A DNA stretch of 39,096 nt, from positions 1-39,096 of the forward strand of contig JBJYWI010000212.1 in assembly GCA_046259385.1 (NCBI GenBank), in the 5' to 3' direction. Below the pieces are notes generated by a model. The model was not told the DNA's origin and made no database searches. It saw nothing but the letters and a program-made list of their open reading frames with translations. Source of the DNA: CAVWDI01 sp046259385. Lineage in GTDB: Bacteria > Chloroflexota > Anaerolineae > Anaerolineales > UBA4823. The first letter of the stretch is position 1, and each line of letters starts with the position of its first letter. Of the stretch, positions 31,360 to 39,096 are shown piece by piece. Both the position numbers and the translations under genes were made by a program.

Positions 31360-32253
31360 ATGATGGAAACAAAAACATATTACTCGCTGGGATTAATCGG
31401 ATATCCATTGGAGCACAGCCTATCTCCTAAACTGCATACCGCTGCTCTTGAGACAACGAACCTAAAAGGCGAATACAAGCTGTATCCTATTCCGACTAGC
31501 AAAAAATTGGATCAGCAACTGACTGAGATCTTGGAACAAGTAAAAAGAGGCAGTATCACAGGTTTAAATGTCACTATACCTTATAAAACAACTGTTATCT
31601 CACATTTGGAAAAGCTCACAGACACAGCCAATCAATCCGGAGCTGTGAACACTATTTTTTTGGATAAAAATAAACTCTGTGGAGATAACACTGATGTTTG
31701 GGGTTTTTTGAAGGACTTGGATAAATTTATAAATTCCCTACCTGATGAAGCGAATCCCAGAGATCTGATGGATAGGTATGCGCTTGTACTGGGCGCGGGT
31801 GGCGCAGCCCGGGCAGTGGTTTACGGATTATTGGAAACGGGTTGGAAAGTAACAATTGCGGCCCGAAACCATGATAAAAGCGATGAAATTGCGCATAGGT
31901 ATAATATTAATTATAAAAAGAATGTTGCAAGAGGTATAAGGATTTCATTGGAAGATATCAATTCGTTAAAGCATCCGATACATTTACTTGTTAATGCAAC
32001 CTCTGCAGGGATGTGGCCAGATGTTGATAACAGTCCCTGGATTGAAGGGAGGAAATTTCCTGAAAGAATAATTGTATATGATTTGATCTATAATCCTGGA
32101 ACTACCAGACTCTTTAAGCAGGCAAGAAATCAGAATTTATTCGCCACGACGGGATTAGGAATGTTGGTGGAACAGGCTGCCCTTTCATTTAATAGGTGGA
32201 CAGGTAAAATGCCGTCTGTTGATAAAATGCGGGAAGCAATTAGAACAGGTTGA
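31360..32253 (+). CDS. aroE: Shikimate dehydrogenase
   Basis: The 297-residue enzyme reduces 3-dehydroshikimate to shikimate with NADPH. Signatures are YSLGLIGYPLEHSLSPKLHTAALE (substrate site), GLNVTIPYKTTVISHLEKLTD with the catalytic Lys, GAVNTIF, CGDNTDVWGF, the nucleotide-binding LGAGGAARAVVYGLLETGW, and NATSAGMWPD. The C-terminus GLGMLVEQAALSFNRWTG is standard. ATG 31360 or ATG 31363 is more likely than TTG 31354. The gap to aroA is only 12 bases. Confidence 0.95.
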   Translation: MMETKTYYSLGLIGYPLEHSLSPKLHTAALETTNLKGEYKLYPIPTSKKLDQQLTEILEQVKRGSITGLNVTIPYKTTVISHLEKLTDTANQSGAVNTIFLDKNKLCGDNTDVWGFLKDLDKFINSLPDEANPRDLMDRYALVLGAGGAARAVVYGLLETGWKVTIAARNHDKSDEIAHRYNINYKKNVARGIRISLEDINSLKHPIHLLVNATSAGMWPDVDNSPWIEGRKFPERIIVYDLIYNPGTTRLFKQARNQNLFATTGLGMLVEQAALSFNRWTGKMPSVDKMREAIRTG

Positions 32254-32269
32254 AGGGTATCAAAAAAAT

Positions 32270-33430
32270 ATGGTTAAACCGTCTGTGAGAATGGATAATC
32301 TGAAACAACTTTTCTTCGCCAATCAAGGAGCGAAAATAACGCAAATGCAGAAAAGCGGGATGGATGTAATACGTTTAGATGTGGGCTCACCAGACATGCC
32401 GCCTGCCGAAGCTATTATTGATAAGTTAATTCTGCACTCGAAAAACCCGCATGAACACGGTTACCAGCCGCATAAAGGCACCAATGAACTTAGACAAGCA
32501 TGGGTAATCATGTACCAGCGAGAGTATCGTGTCAATTTAAACCCTGAAACAATGGTTTTACCATTGTTAGGATCAAAAGAAGGAATTTTTCATCTGACGC
32601 AGTCAGTCATCAATAAAGGAGACGTGGTATTGATACCCGATCCGGGTTATTTAACATACGAACAGGCAGCATTATTTGCAGGTGGGGAAATTGTGAAACT
32701 ACCTATATCTGATGGTAATGATTATTTACCCACACTGGATCAGCTTGACAATAACCTTTTGGAAAAAACGAAATTATTTTGGATAAATTACCCTAATAAT
32801 CCAACCAGTGCTGTTGCCCCTAGGGCTTATTTCGAAAAAATAATTCAGATCGCTTCTGAATATCAATTCCTTGTTTGCCATGATGCTGCCTATACCCAGG
32901 TGCTGGATGATAATTCAAACGCTCCCAGTATACTTTCTTGCGAGAATGCAATCGATGTATCAATAGAATTTAATTCCCTCTCAAAATCGCACAATATGGC
33001 TGGTTGGAGGTCGGGAGCTGTTCTAGGTAACCCAGCTGTTATTTCAAATTTATTTAAATTAAAAACAAACATTGACAGCGGTCATTTCAAACCAATCATC
33101 GAGGCTTCCATCGAGGCGCTGATTGGCGACCAGAAATGGAGGGCGGCGAGAAATGAAAAATACCGCCAAAGAAGAGATGTGGTGATTAATTATCTTCAAA
33201 AAATGGGTTTGAAACCGGTAATTTCCGGTGCCACGCTCTATACCTGGTGCCCAGTTCCGGAAGGTTGGATAAGTGAAGATTTTGTTAATTCGACCCTTGA
33301 GAATACTGGAGTAAGTTTTACGCCGGGAATAGTATTTGGTGAAAATGGGGAGGGATTTATACGGATCGCTCTCGTACAGACACTCACAAGAATTGTTGAA
33401 GCAATGGAAAGATTACAAAACTGGATATAG
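32270..33430 (+). CDS. Class I/II PLP-dependent aminotransferase (probable aromatic aminotransferase)
   Basis: The 386-residue fold-type I aminotransferase has VIRLDVGSPDMPP at the N-terminus, the substrate loop HGYQPHKGTNELRQA, LGSKEGIFHL, NYPNNPTSAV, HDAAYTQV, and the PLP-binding Lys in SLSKSHNMAGWRSG. It resembles the LL-diaminopimelate aminotransferase/aspartate aminotransferase subgroup, so lysine synthesis is a possible alternative. Position in the tyrosine operon makes transamination of 4-hydroxyphenylpyruvate (or prephenate) the simplest role. I chose ATG 32270; the longer frame from TTG 32219 would overlap aroE and shows no family similarity in the extra part. Confidence 0.85.
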   Translation: MVKPSVRMDNLKQLFFANQGAKITQMQKSGMDVIRLDVGSPDMPPAEAIIDKLILHSKNPHEHGYQPHKGTNELRQAWVIMYQREYRVNLNPETMVLPLLGSKEGIFHLTQSVINKGDVVLIPDPGYLTYEQAALFAGGEIVKLPISDGNDYLPTLDQLDNNLLEKTKLFWINYPNNPTSAVAPRAYFEKIIQIASEYQFLVCHDAAYTQVLDDNSNAPSILSCENAIDVSIEFNSLSKSHNMAGWRSGAVLGNPAVISNLFKLKTNIDSGHFKPIIEASIEALIGDQKWRAARNEKYRQRRDVVINYLQKMGLKPVISGATLYTWCPVPEGWISEDFVNSTLENTGVSFTPGIVFGENGEGFIRIALVQTLTRIVEAMERLQNWI

Positions 33431-33432
33431 AT

Positions 33433-34623
33433 ATGAGCATAAGATTCCTTACTTCGGGAGAATCTCACGGACCCGGTATGGTAGCAATTTTGGAGGGGTT
33501 ACCAGCAGGGCTGGAGTTATCTTTAAAAAAAATAAATTCGGATTTAGCTCGACGCCAGAAAGGCTTTGGCGCTGGACCGCGAATGAAAATTGAAACTGAC
33601 CGGGTAGAAATCATTGGGGGATATATGGAAGGAAAAACAACCGGGGGGCCAATTTCTTTCTTAATTAAAAACCGCGATCACGAGAAATGGAAAGGCGAAG
33701 AAATCCCACCTTTTACTGCACCAAGACCTGGTCATGCAGACTTAACAGGTGTTATAAAATACGACTTTAATGACCTGCGACCAGCATTAGAGAGAGCCTC
33801 CGCCAGAGAAACAGCTGCCAGAGTTGCAGCGGGATCGATATGCAAGCAGTTTTTGGAATTGTTTGATATTCAGGCAGGCGGGTACGTAATATCAATAGGG
33901 GATATTAATGCAGAAGTGGAAAACATCCCATTGCAGGAGCGGATTTCACTTGCGGAGGAAAGCCCGGTAAGATGCCCGGATCAGATTATATCCAATCAAA
34001 TGGAAGCGCGCATCCGCAGCATCATGAAGGAAAAAGATACACTCGGAGGAGTAATTGAAGTCATTGCACTCGGTGTACCACCAGGTCTCGGTTCATATAT
34101 TCAGTGGGACCACCGCCTTGATGCTCGTCTGTGCGCGGCGGTTATGAGCGTCCAAGCTATCAAGGGATGTGAAATTGGACCTGCTTTTGAAAATACCCGA
34201 TTTCCGGGCACAAAAGTTCATGACCCAATTAATCTCAAAGGTAAGGTTCTGCAGCGTCCTTCTAACCGGGCCGGAGGCATAGAAGGTGGCATCAGTAATG
34301 GAATGCCAATTGTGTTGCATGCTGCAATGAAACCTATTGCTACGACCCTCAAACCACAACGTACCGTCGATTTGTTTGAAGGCAATGAGGTTGATACCCG
34401 CTATGAAAGATCAGATTTCTGCCCGGTGCCACGGGCAGTACCTATTATTGAAGCAATGGTAGTAATTACAATTGCGGAGGCTTTGCTGGAAAAATTAGGT
34501 GGAGACAACATAACCGAGATTCAAGACCGTTTTTCCAGAATGAAAAAGAACTGTCTGGATGACATATCTGTGGATGGTAAAGGACATGTTTTCTGGCCGG
34601 CGAGCAATCCAGAAGATGAGTAA
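33433..34623 (+). CDS. aroC: Chorismate synthase
   Basis: The 396-residue FMN-dependent enzyme turns EPSP into chorismate. Visible signatures are FLTSGESHGPGMVAILEGLPAGL at the N-terminus, RRQKGFGAGPRMKIETDRVEI, TGGPISFLIKNRDHEKW, PRPGHADLTGVIKYDFNDLRPALERASARETAARVAAG, VGCPEGxG-like PPGLGSYIQWDHRLDARLCAAVMSVQAIKGCEIG, NRAGGIEGGISNGMPIVLHAAMKPI and RYERSDFCPVPRAVPIIEAMV. The start follows the aminotransferase stop by two bases, and its end overlaps the aroKB start by eight bases, so translation is probably coupled. Confidence 0.97.
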   Translation: MSIRFLTSGESHGPGMVAILEGLPAGLELSLKKINSDLARRQKGFGAGPRMKIETDRVEIIGGYMEGKTTGGPISFLIKNRDHEKWKGEEIPPFTAPRPGHADLTGVIKYDFNDLRPALERASARETAARVAAGSICKQFLELFDIQAGGYVISIGDINAEVENIPLQERISLAEESPVRCPDQIISNQMEARIRSIMKEKDTLGGVIEVIALGVPPGLGSYIQWDHRLDARLCAAVMSVQAIKGCEIGPAFENTRFPGTKVHDPINLKGKVLQRPSNRAGGIEGGISNGMPIVLHAAMKPIATTLKPQRTVDLFEGNEVDTRYERSDFCPVPRAVPIIEAMVVITIAEALLEKLGGDNITEIQDRFSRMKKNCLDDISVDGKGHVFWPASNPEDE

Positions 34624-36190
34624 TCCGCGATCCCCAAAAAGAATTTTCATTTATGGGCCTCCCGGTTCAGGTAAAAGCACCCTGGGAGAGCAATTAAGTC
34701 GTGAATTAAGGCTTTCCTATCTGGACCTTGATAAAAGAATTGTCAATAAATCCGGGATGGATATTCCATCCATCTTCAATAATGAGGGAGAAGAAAAATT
34801 CAGAAACATAGAAAGCCGAGAATTAAATTCCGCGATTAACGAAGGTGTTCAGGTAATTGCCCTCGGAGGCGGAGCGTTATTGGATGAAAGCAACCGGTCA
34901 TTCGTTGAAAAAGAGGGTACTGTAATTTGTCTTCATTCCCCTCTAAATGTGTTGATTGAAAGATTGAAAAAAGACCACAATAAGCGACCACTGGTCAGTT
35001 TAAATCTTGAATCCCAGCTTACTGAATTGATGGACCACAGGAAAAGTCATTATGCTTCATTCTCTACCCAATTAGATTCATCAAAATTTGACCTTTCACA
35101 AATATGCGACCAAGCTCAAAAAATCATCGGTATGTTCAGGGTATATGGTGAAGGTTATGACTATGATGTAAGGGTGAATCCGGGTGGAATAGATTTATTG
35201 GGGGAAAAACTTCGAAATAGGGGGTTTCTTGGACCAGTATGCATAGTAAGCGATCAAAATGTCGCCAGATATTATATAGAGCGGGTAATCGCTTCGGTCA
35301 ATGCGTCTGGTTACTCTGTAAATAAGGTCGTCGTTCCACCGGGCGAAGAAAATAAGACAATAAAGACGGTCAATCAAATCTGGGAAGGATTTCTGAACTC
35401 CAACCTTGAACGAAATTCAACCGTGGTCGCGTTAGGAGGGGGTGTGATTGGTGACCTGGCTGGATTTGCTGCAGCAACCTATAAACGGGGAATCCGGTGG
35501 GTTATTGTTCCTACTTCCTTACTGGCGATGGTTGATGCCAGCCTCGGGGGTAAAACAGGAGCGGATCTGTCATATGGAAAGAATCTGATTGGGTCGTTCC
35601 ATCACCCTGGATACATCCTTGTTGACCCGGAGACACTTAAAACCTTACCGGTTGAGGAGATTCGGAACGGCCTAGCTGAAACGGTGAAACATGGAATTAT
35701 TGCAGATCCAGATCTGTTTTATATGTGCCGCACCGGAATTGATAAACTGGAATTTGAATGGTTTAATCTTATCAGTAGTTCGATGAAAGTTAAAATAAAA
35801 GTAATTCAAAAAGACCCATATGAGAAAGGGGAGCGGGCGGTATTAAACCTTGGTCATTCCTTAGGTCATGCAATCGAATCTGCATCCAGTTATTCAATCA
35901 AGCACGGAGAAGCGGTGTCGATTGGTATGGTAACTGCTGCCCGGATATCTGAAAAGCTTGGAATTGGGGAATCAGGTATTGAAGATACAATCTCCAGTAC
36001 TCTAAACACTCTCGGCCTTAGTGTAAAAATCCCAGAATCGCTGGACCGGAAAAAGATTAAATTAGCTCTAGGAGTGGATAAAAAACGGGTAGCTGGAAAA
36101 TTACGGGCAGTTTTGCCAATCAAAATAGGTGAGGTCAGGTGGGGCGTGAAGATTGATGACGAAGAATTCCTGAAAGAAGGAGGTATTTAA
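34616..36190 (+). CDS. aroKB: Bifunctional shikimate kinase / 3-dehydroquinate synthase fusion
   Basis: The 524-residue protein joins two enzymes. Residues 1-170 are shikimate kinase: IFIYGPPGSGKSTLGEQLS (P-loop), YLDLDKRIVNKSG, FRNIESREL, VIALGGGALL and a lid with KRPLV. Residues about 180-524 are 3-dehydroquinate synthase: VVALGGGVIGDLAGFAAATYKRGIRWVIVPTSLLAMVDASLGGKTGADL, KNLIGSFHHPGYILVDPETLKTLP, GLAETVKHGIIAD (metal ligand Glu), LNLGHSLGHAIE and HGEAVSIGM (metal-binding His residues). I chose ATG 34616; a longer frame from 34559 would add 19 residues of no similarity. It supplies the second and fifth shikimate steps. Confidence 0.95.
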   Translation: MSNPRSPKRIFIYGPPGSGKSTLGEQLSRELRLSYLDLDKRIVNKSGMDIPSIFNNEGEEKFRNIESRELNSAINEGVQVIALGGGALLDESNRSFVEKEGTVICLHSPLNVLIERLKKDHNKRPLVSLNLESQLTELMDHRKSHYASFSTQLDSSKFDLSQICDQAQKIIGMFRVYGEGYDYDVRVNPGGIDLLGEKLRNRGFLGPVCIVSDQNVARYYIERVIASVNASGYSVNKVVVPPGEENKTIKTVNQIWEGFLNSNLERNSTVVALGGGVIGDLAGFAAATYKRGIRWVIVPTSLLAMVDASLGGKTGADLSYGKNLIGSFHHPGYILVDPETLKTLPVEEIRNGLAETVKHGIIADPDLFYMCRTGIDKLEFEWFNLISSSMKVKIKVIQKDPYEKGERAVLNLGHSLGHAIESASSYSIKHGEAVSIGMVTAARISEKLGIGESGIEDTISSTLNTLGLSVKIPESLDRKKIKLALGVDKKRVAGKLRAVLPIKIGEVRWGVKIDDEEFLKEGGI

Positions 36191-36630
36191 TGTTAAACAT
36201 CCTTGTACTTCACGGTCCAAACTTGAACATGCTTGGAGAACGTGAGCCGGAGATATATGGAAACAAATCGCTTAATGAGTTGGATGAGCGTCTGCATAAA
36301 ATTTGTAAAGGATATGGCATTAAAATCCGAATTGAACAATCAAATCATGAAGGTGAATTGATTGATATGCTCCAGGAGGCAAGAAAATGGGCGGATGGGG
36401 TTGTATTTAATCCAGGAGGTTATACCCATACTTCAGTTGCATTAAGAGATACGATCGCTGGAATAGATATTCCAGTGGTTGAAGTCCATTTATCCAATGT
36501 AGATGCCAGGGAACCTTTCCGGAGTGAGTCTTTAATTTCGCCAGTGTGTCTTGGAAAAATATCCGGTTTTGGCTGGAGATCTTACAGCTTAGCTTTGCTC
36601 GCGTTAAAGGATGTATTGTCCAGTGATTAA
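36190..36630 (+). CDS. aroQ: 3-dehydroquinate dehydratase, type II
   Basis: The 146-residue enzyme dehydrates 3-dehydroquinate. Type II marks are ILVLHGPNLNMLGEREPEIYG (catalytic Arg and Tyr), EQSNHEGELIDMLQEA, FNPGGYTHTSVALRDTIAG (catalytic His in the NPGxYTHTS motif), and PVVEVHLSNVDAREPFRSESLISPVCLGKISGFG. Its ATG shares one base with the aroKB stop (TAATG). It ends the operon; its stop codon directly abuts the stop of the convergent oxidoreductase gene, and no terminator lies between them. Confidence 0.97.
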   Translation: MLNILVLHGPNLNMLGEREPEIYGNKSLNELDERLHKICKGYGIKIRIEQSNHEGELIDMLQEARKWADGVVFNPGGYTHTSVALRDTIAGIDIPVVEVHLSNVDAREPFRSESLISPVCLGKISGFGWRSYSLALLALKDVLSSD

Positions 36631-38010
36631 TTACAGCTGACCACTGTTATCCCAATCTTCCATTACCTTTACATATTCAGGGTCCTCGAAACGGTTCAGC
36701 CAGAATTTAGGTGCGTAATCCGGAAGCGGCTTACCGGTGATTTCCAATGCAAGCAGTTCCCCAGCTGCGCAAGCAGCCATAATCCCAAATCCAGATAAAG
36801 CCCCGAGAATATATGACCCTTCAATGTGAGTATGTCCGATTATCGGGCGATTTTCGAGGGTTTTTGTGTAATAGCCTCCGTCAACAAGCGGCTTTGGGAT
36901 TTTATCTGTATACACTGCCATACCTGGGATCATCTTCTGAATCCCACGGATTAACAAGTCGGGATAAAACTCGTCCTCCGGGATGGGGAATTCCGGGTCC
37001 ATTTTTTTGGTCTCATATTCCCACAGCATAAGGATTGTTTCGCTCCGCAGCCCTCCTTCTGGACGAGTGTGTACGCCTGAAGGGAATTCCTCCAATAACC
37101 ACATTAAATCTGGATCAGATTCTATTTCATGATGCTCCTGTTCTGTCCATGGCAGGAATTGGGTGTCTAACCAGATAATTAGTGGCATTTCTCTTGGGAT
37201 AATTTTTTTATGATCATTGATGGATGCTTTCTTATGAAGTTCACAAAAAACTGGGATGTTAAGACCCATCGTGTTGCCAATATCCTTCATGAAGGGACCA
37301 GCTGCGTTAACAAAAACTTTTGTGGAAATACAGGTGCCTTCATTGAGTAGAATTTTATCAATTCTTTGATTTTTTAATTCAATTCCTTGGACTCTGGCTT
37401 GAAGGTACTCAACACCCTGATTACGAGCATTTTGTAATAAATACATTCCGAGTTGTTGCGCGCTTAACCATCCTGCCCGCCTTACATATAAAGCTGCGGC
37501 AATATCTTCTGATAAAAATGGGAAGTTTCTTTCGATCAGTTTCCTATTCAGGATCAGGTCAGCGCCCGTAAGATGGTCTTGAAAAAAATCAGATTCTTCA
37601 GGTTTGTATACAAAATTTGAATCGGATGATTGGTGGATTCGGAGAGGACCAGCGCCAAGTTTTGTGAGCATCTGCGAATCAGAAATAATATCCGGGATTT
37701 TTACAGAGTCGGCAGTCAGGTGTAAATAACCCCGCCGGTTCATATGGATAAAATTTTTGCTTTGGGAAGATATTCGCTCCATAATGTCTATACTGCGGTT
37801 CATCAGTGCAATCATTGCGCCATCAGGACCAGGCCACCAGTTGCGATAACACTCCGTTGACTGATCACTGGTGAGACTTAAAGGCGGATTTTGATCAACT
37901 AACAGAATTTCTTTGATGCCATGCTGGACAGCTAGATTGTATGCTGCACTCACTCCTGCAATCCCTGCACCGCAGATGACAATATTTTTTCTCAAGTTCA
38001 AGCAAATCAA
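36631..38010 (-). CDS. FAD-dependent oxidoreductase, DAO (glycine/sarcosine/D-amino-acid oxidase) family
   Basis: The protein has up to 459 residues. An FAD-binding Rossmann motif, NIVICGAGIAGVSAAYNLA, lies near the N-terminus, with LLVDQNPPLS for the ribose-binding acid. The DAO features VFVNAAGPFMKDIG in the middle and GGYYTKTLENRPIIGHTHIEGSYILGALSGFGIMAACAAGELLALEITGKPLPDYAP at the end are typical. The substrate is an amine such as sarcosine, glycine or a D-amino acid, not identifiable here. No ATG is near the 5' end; the three TTG codons at 38010, 38001 and 37995 are candidates, without a clear ribosome-binding site. It follows the AlaX gene by 27 bases. Confidence 0.82.
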   Translation of the reverse strand: MICLNLRKNIVICGAGIAGVSAAYNLAVQHGIKEILLVDQNPPLSLTSDQSTECYRNWWPGPDGAMIALMNRSIDIMERISSQSKNFIHMNRRGYLHLTADSVKIPDIISDSQMLTKLGAGPLRIHQSSDSNFVYKPEESDFFQDHLTGADLILNRKLIERNFPFLSEDIAAALYVRRAGWLSAQQLGMYLLQNARNQGVEYLQARVQGIELKNQRIDKILLNEGTCISTKVFVNAAGPFMKDIGNTMGLNIPVFCELHKKASINDHKKIIPREMPLIIWLDTQFLPWTEQEHHEIESDPDLMWLLEEFPSGVHTRPEGGLRSETILMLWEYETKKMDPEFPIPEDEFYPDLLIRGIQKMIPGMAVYTDKIPKPLVDGGYYTKTLENRPIIGHTHIEGSYILGALSGFGIMAACAAGELLALEITGKPLPDYAPKFWLNRFEDPEYVKVMEDWDNSGQL

Positions 38011-38037
38011 CCAATTAAAAATTTTCGAAATTTAGAC

Positions 38038-38760
38038 TCAATCAGATATTTCAACGTAAATGCGTTTATTTATTTTCCCCTTACTCTTGTAATCTGCAAT
38101 TGACATTTTACCAATTTCGGTCAGATTTTTTACATGCGTACCGCCATCCGCTTGAATATCCAACCCACCGATCTCAACAATACGGACTTCTGTTATTCCC
38201 TCAGGAAGCAAGTTAATTTTTGTTCTGATCAAGTCTGGTATTTTGAAAGCTTCCGCGCGTGGAAGGATCCTTATTGTCACTTCGCGCGCCTGACTTATCT
38301 CATAATTCACAGCTTTCTCAATATCTTTAACAAGCTCCTTATGCATAGTTTCGAATTCAAAATCCATGCGTCCTATTAGGGGCTGCATATCCCCACCGGT
38401 AACAGATGCCCCGTAATCTCTGAAAATCACCCCACACAGAACATGCATTGCTGTATGGGTTCTCATCAACTGATAACGTTTTTCCCACTCTAACTGTCCT
38501 TGAACTTTTAATCCTAGTAATTCAAATTCTGGAATTCTATCAAGGTAATGAAGAATTTCTCCTGCATCCCTTTTAGCCCTCTTTACATTGATACGTTCTC
38601 CGAGCATTTCAATATAACCACTGTCTGCTGGCTGGCCTCCACCACCGGGATAAAAAGCGGTCCGATTGAGAATCACTGCATTCTGCTCTTCTTCTAGTCC
38701 GATAATTTCAGCATCAAAATTTTGGAGGTAACTATCTGTGTGGTAAAGTAAATCGGTCAC
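38038..38760 (-). CDS. alaX: Alanyl-tRNA editing protein AlaX (AlaXM type)
   Basis: The 240-residue protein is a free-standing editing domain like that of AlaRS; it hydrolyses Ser-tRNA-Ala (and sometimes Gly-tRNA-Ala). The N-terminal subdomain has RTAFYPGGGGQPADSGYI. The zinc site is THTAMHVL (HxxxH) and QADGGTHVKNLTEIG, where the second pair reads DxxxH instead of the usual CxxxH. It starts with GTG, supported by GAGG eight bases upstream on the minus strand. Confidence 0.9.
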   Translation of the reverse strand: MTDLLYHTDSYLQNFDAEIIGLEEEQNAVILNRTAFYPGGGGQPADSGYIEMLGERINVKRAKRDAGEILHYLDRIPEFELLGLKVQGQLEWEKRYQLMRTHTAMHVLCGVIFRDYGASVTGGDMQPLIGRMDFEFETMHKELVKDIEKAVNYEISQAREVTIRILPRAEAFKIPDLIRTKINLLPEGITEVRIVEIGGLDIQADGGTHVKNLTEIGKMSIADYKSKGKINKRIYVEISD

Positions 38761-38891
38761 AATTTGTCCTCTGTTTGGGATATTTTATTAATACAAGTGA
38801 AAGTTGTTCCATTAATTGATTTTTCACAACTCTATTAAAACATGTAAAATTCAAGATTTCTTGTTTATTGTATTTACAGTGAAAAACCCTG
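38761..38891. other. Short intergenic region between thrC end and alaX
   Basis: An AT-rich 131-base gap with the ribosome-binding site of alaX at one end. A small palindrome (CAAGA/TCTTG on the minus strand) is present, but I see no clear promoter or terminator. Confidence 0.3.
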
Positions 38892-39096
38892 TCAATTGTT
38901 CAAGAGATGAGTGTACTTCAATCCAGTTCCTGTTTGAAACAGGACGATTAACTGTTCAGGTTTTATCCAATCAATTTTAAGCAGTTTATTTAATGCAGCC
39001 AGGGTCGCTGCTCCTTCCGGGGATGGAAGAATTCCAAGGTAATGCCCGAATATTTTGATTGAGTGAATAATTTCTTTATCATCCACAGAGATGGCA
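38892..39096 (-). CDS. thrC: C-terminal end of threonine synthase (partial)
   Basis: The last 67 residues of a PLP-dependent protein are visible on the minus strand; the rest lies beyond the window. The sequence runs AISVDDKEIIHSIKIFGHYLG, then LPSPEGAATLAALNKLL and LIVLFQTGTGLKYTHLL. The PEGAATLAAL and TGTGLKY segments are the typical end of threonine synthase (conversion of O-phosphohomoserine to threonine). A related beta-family PLP enzyme such as cysteate or diaminopropionate synthase cannot be ruled out with so little sequence. Confidence 0.8.
   Translation of the reverse strand, partial: AISVDDKEIIHSIKIFGHYLGILPSPEGAATLAALNKLLKIDWIKPEQLIVLFQTGTGLKYTHLLNN

Noticed and set aside
32219..32269. 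Longer N-terminus for the aminotransferase
   Set aside because: The TTG start lies inside aroE, and the added residues do not match the family.
34559..34615. Longer N-terminus for the AroK-AroB fusion
   Set aside because: The extra 19 residues lie wholly within aroC and show no kinase similarity; ATG 34616 gives the usual short start before the P-loop.
1..39096. CRISPR arrays, tRNA genes, insertion sequences or prophage genes
   Set aside because: No regularly spaced repeats, cloverleaf sequences, transposase motifs or phage genes were seen anywhere in the window.

Overview
This window looks like a chromosomal segment of a Chloroflexota bacterium, most likely of the Anaerolineae. It is AT-leaning and gene-dense, with no tRNA, rRNA, insertion sequence, phage gene or CRISPR array that I can see. 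The assignment is inferred from protein character: the sigma factor, a lone Flp-type pilin, the AroK-AroB fusion, DUF2085 and a divergent Lgt-family protein. It has not been checked by database search.

Layout. 1-752: the tail of a GldG-like ABC-transporter protein and a DUF4340 protein. 863-2251: the primary sigma factor with its own promoter and terminator. 2273-5279: a GT87 membrane glycosyltransferase, a 48-residue Flp pilin gene with a good promoter, ComF and the ribosome hibernation factor. 5281-7209: folate genes folE(+), folK(-) and folB(-), then a DUF302 gene. 7278-17673: an extracytoplasmic thiol and copper region. It holds an Lgt-like/TlpA pair, divergent promoters, a thioredoxin lipoprotein, the csoR-copZ-copA copper operon with promoter and operator visible, two tandem Tat-exported L,D-transpeptidases, and ccdA-tlpA-(glutaredoxin/DUF2085). 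17705-20687: pgeF, yggS, yggT, a DUF167 gene and a zinc-ribbon coiled-coil gene, resembling the ylm division neighbourhood. 21048-27328: moxR-DUF58, a nitroreductase, a lipoprotein-like isoaspartyl methyltransferase and an 839-residue membrane protein with a spermidine-synthase-like domain.

27372-36630: a tyrosine operon, aroH-aroF-tyrA-aroA-aroE-aminotransferase-aroC-aroKB-aroQ. It encodes all seven shikimate steps plus the steps from chorismate to tyrosine. Between its promoter and aroH lies what reads as a complete ribosome-mediated attenuator: a 23-codon leader peptide with four consecutive Tyr codons (five in total), a 14-bp pause hairpin, a 15-bp antiterminator and a perfect intrinsic terminator. 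This is the most interesting signal in the window.

36631-39096: on the minus strand, a DAO-family FAD oxidoreductase, an alanyl-tRNA editing protein and the C-terminal end of threonine synthase.
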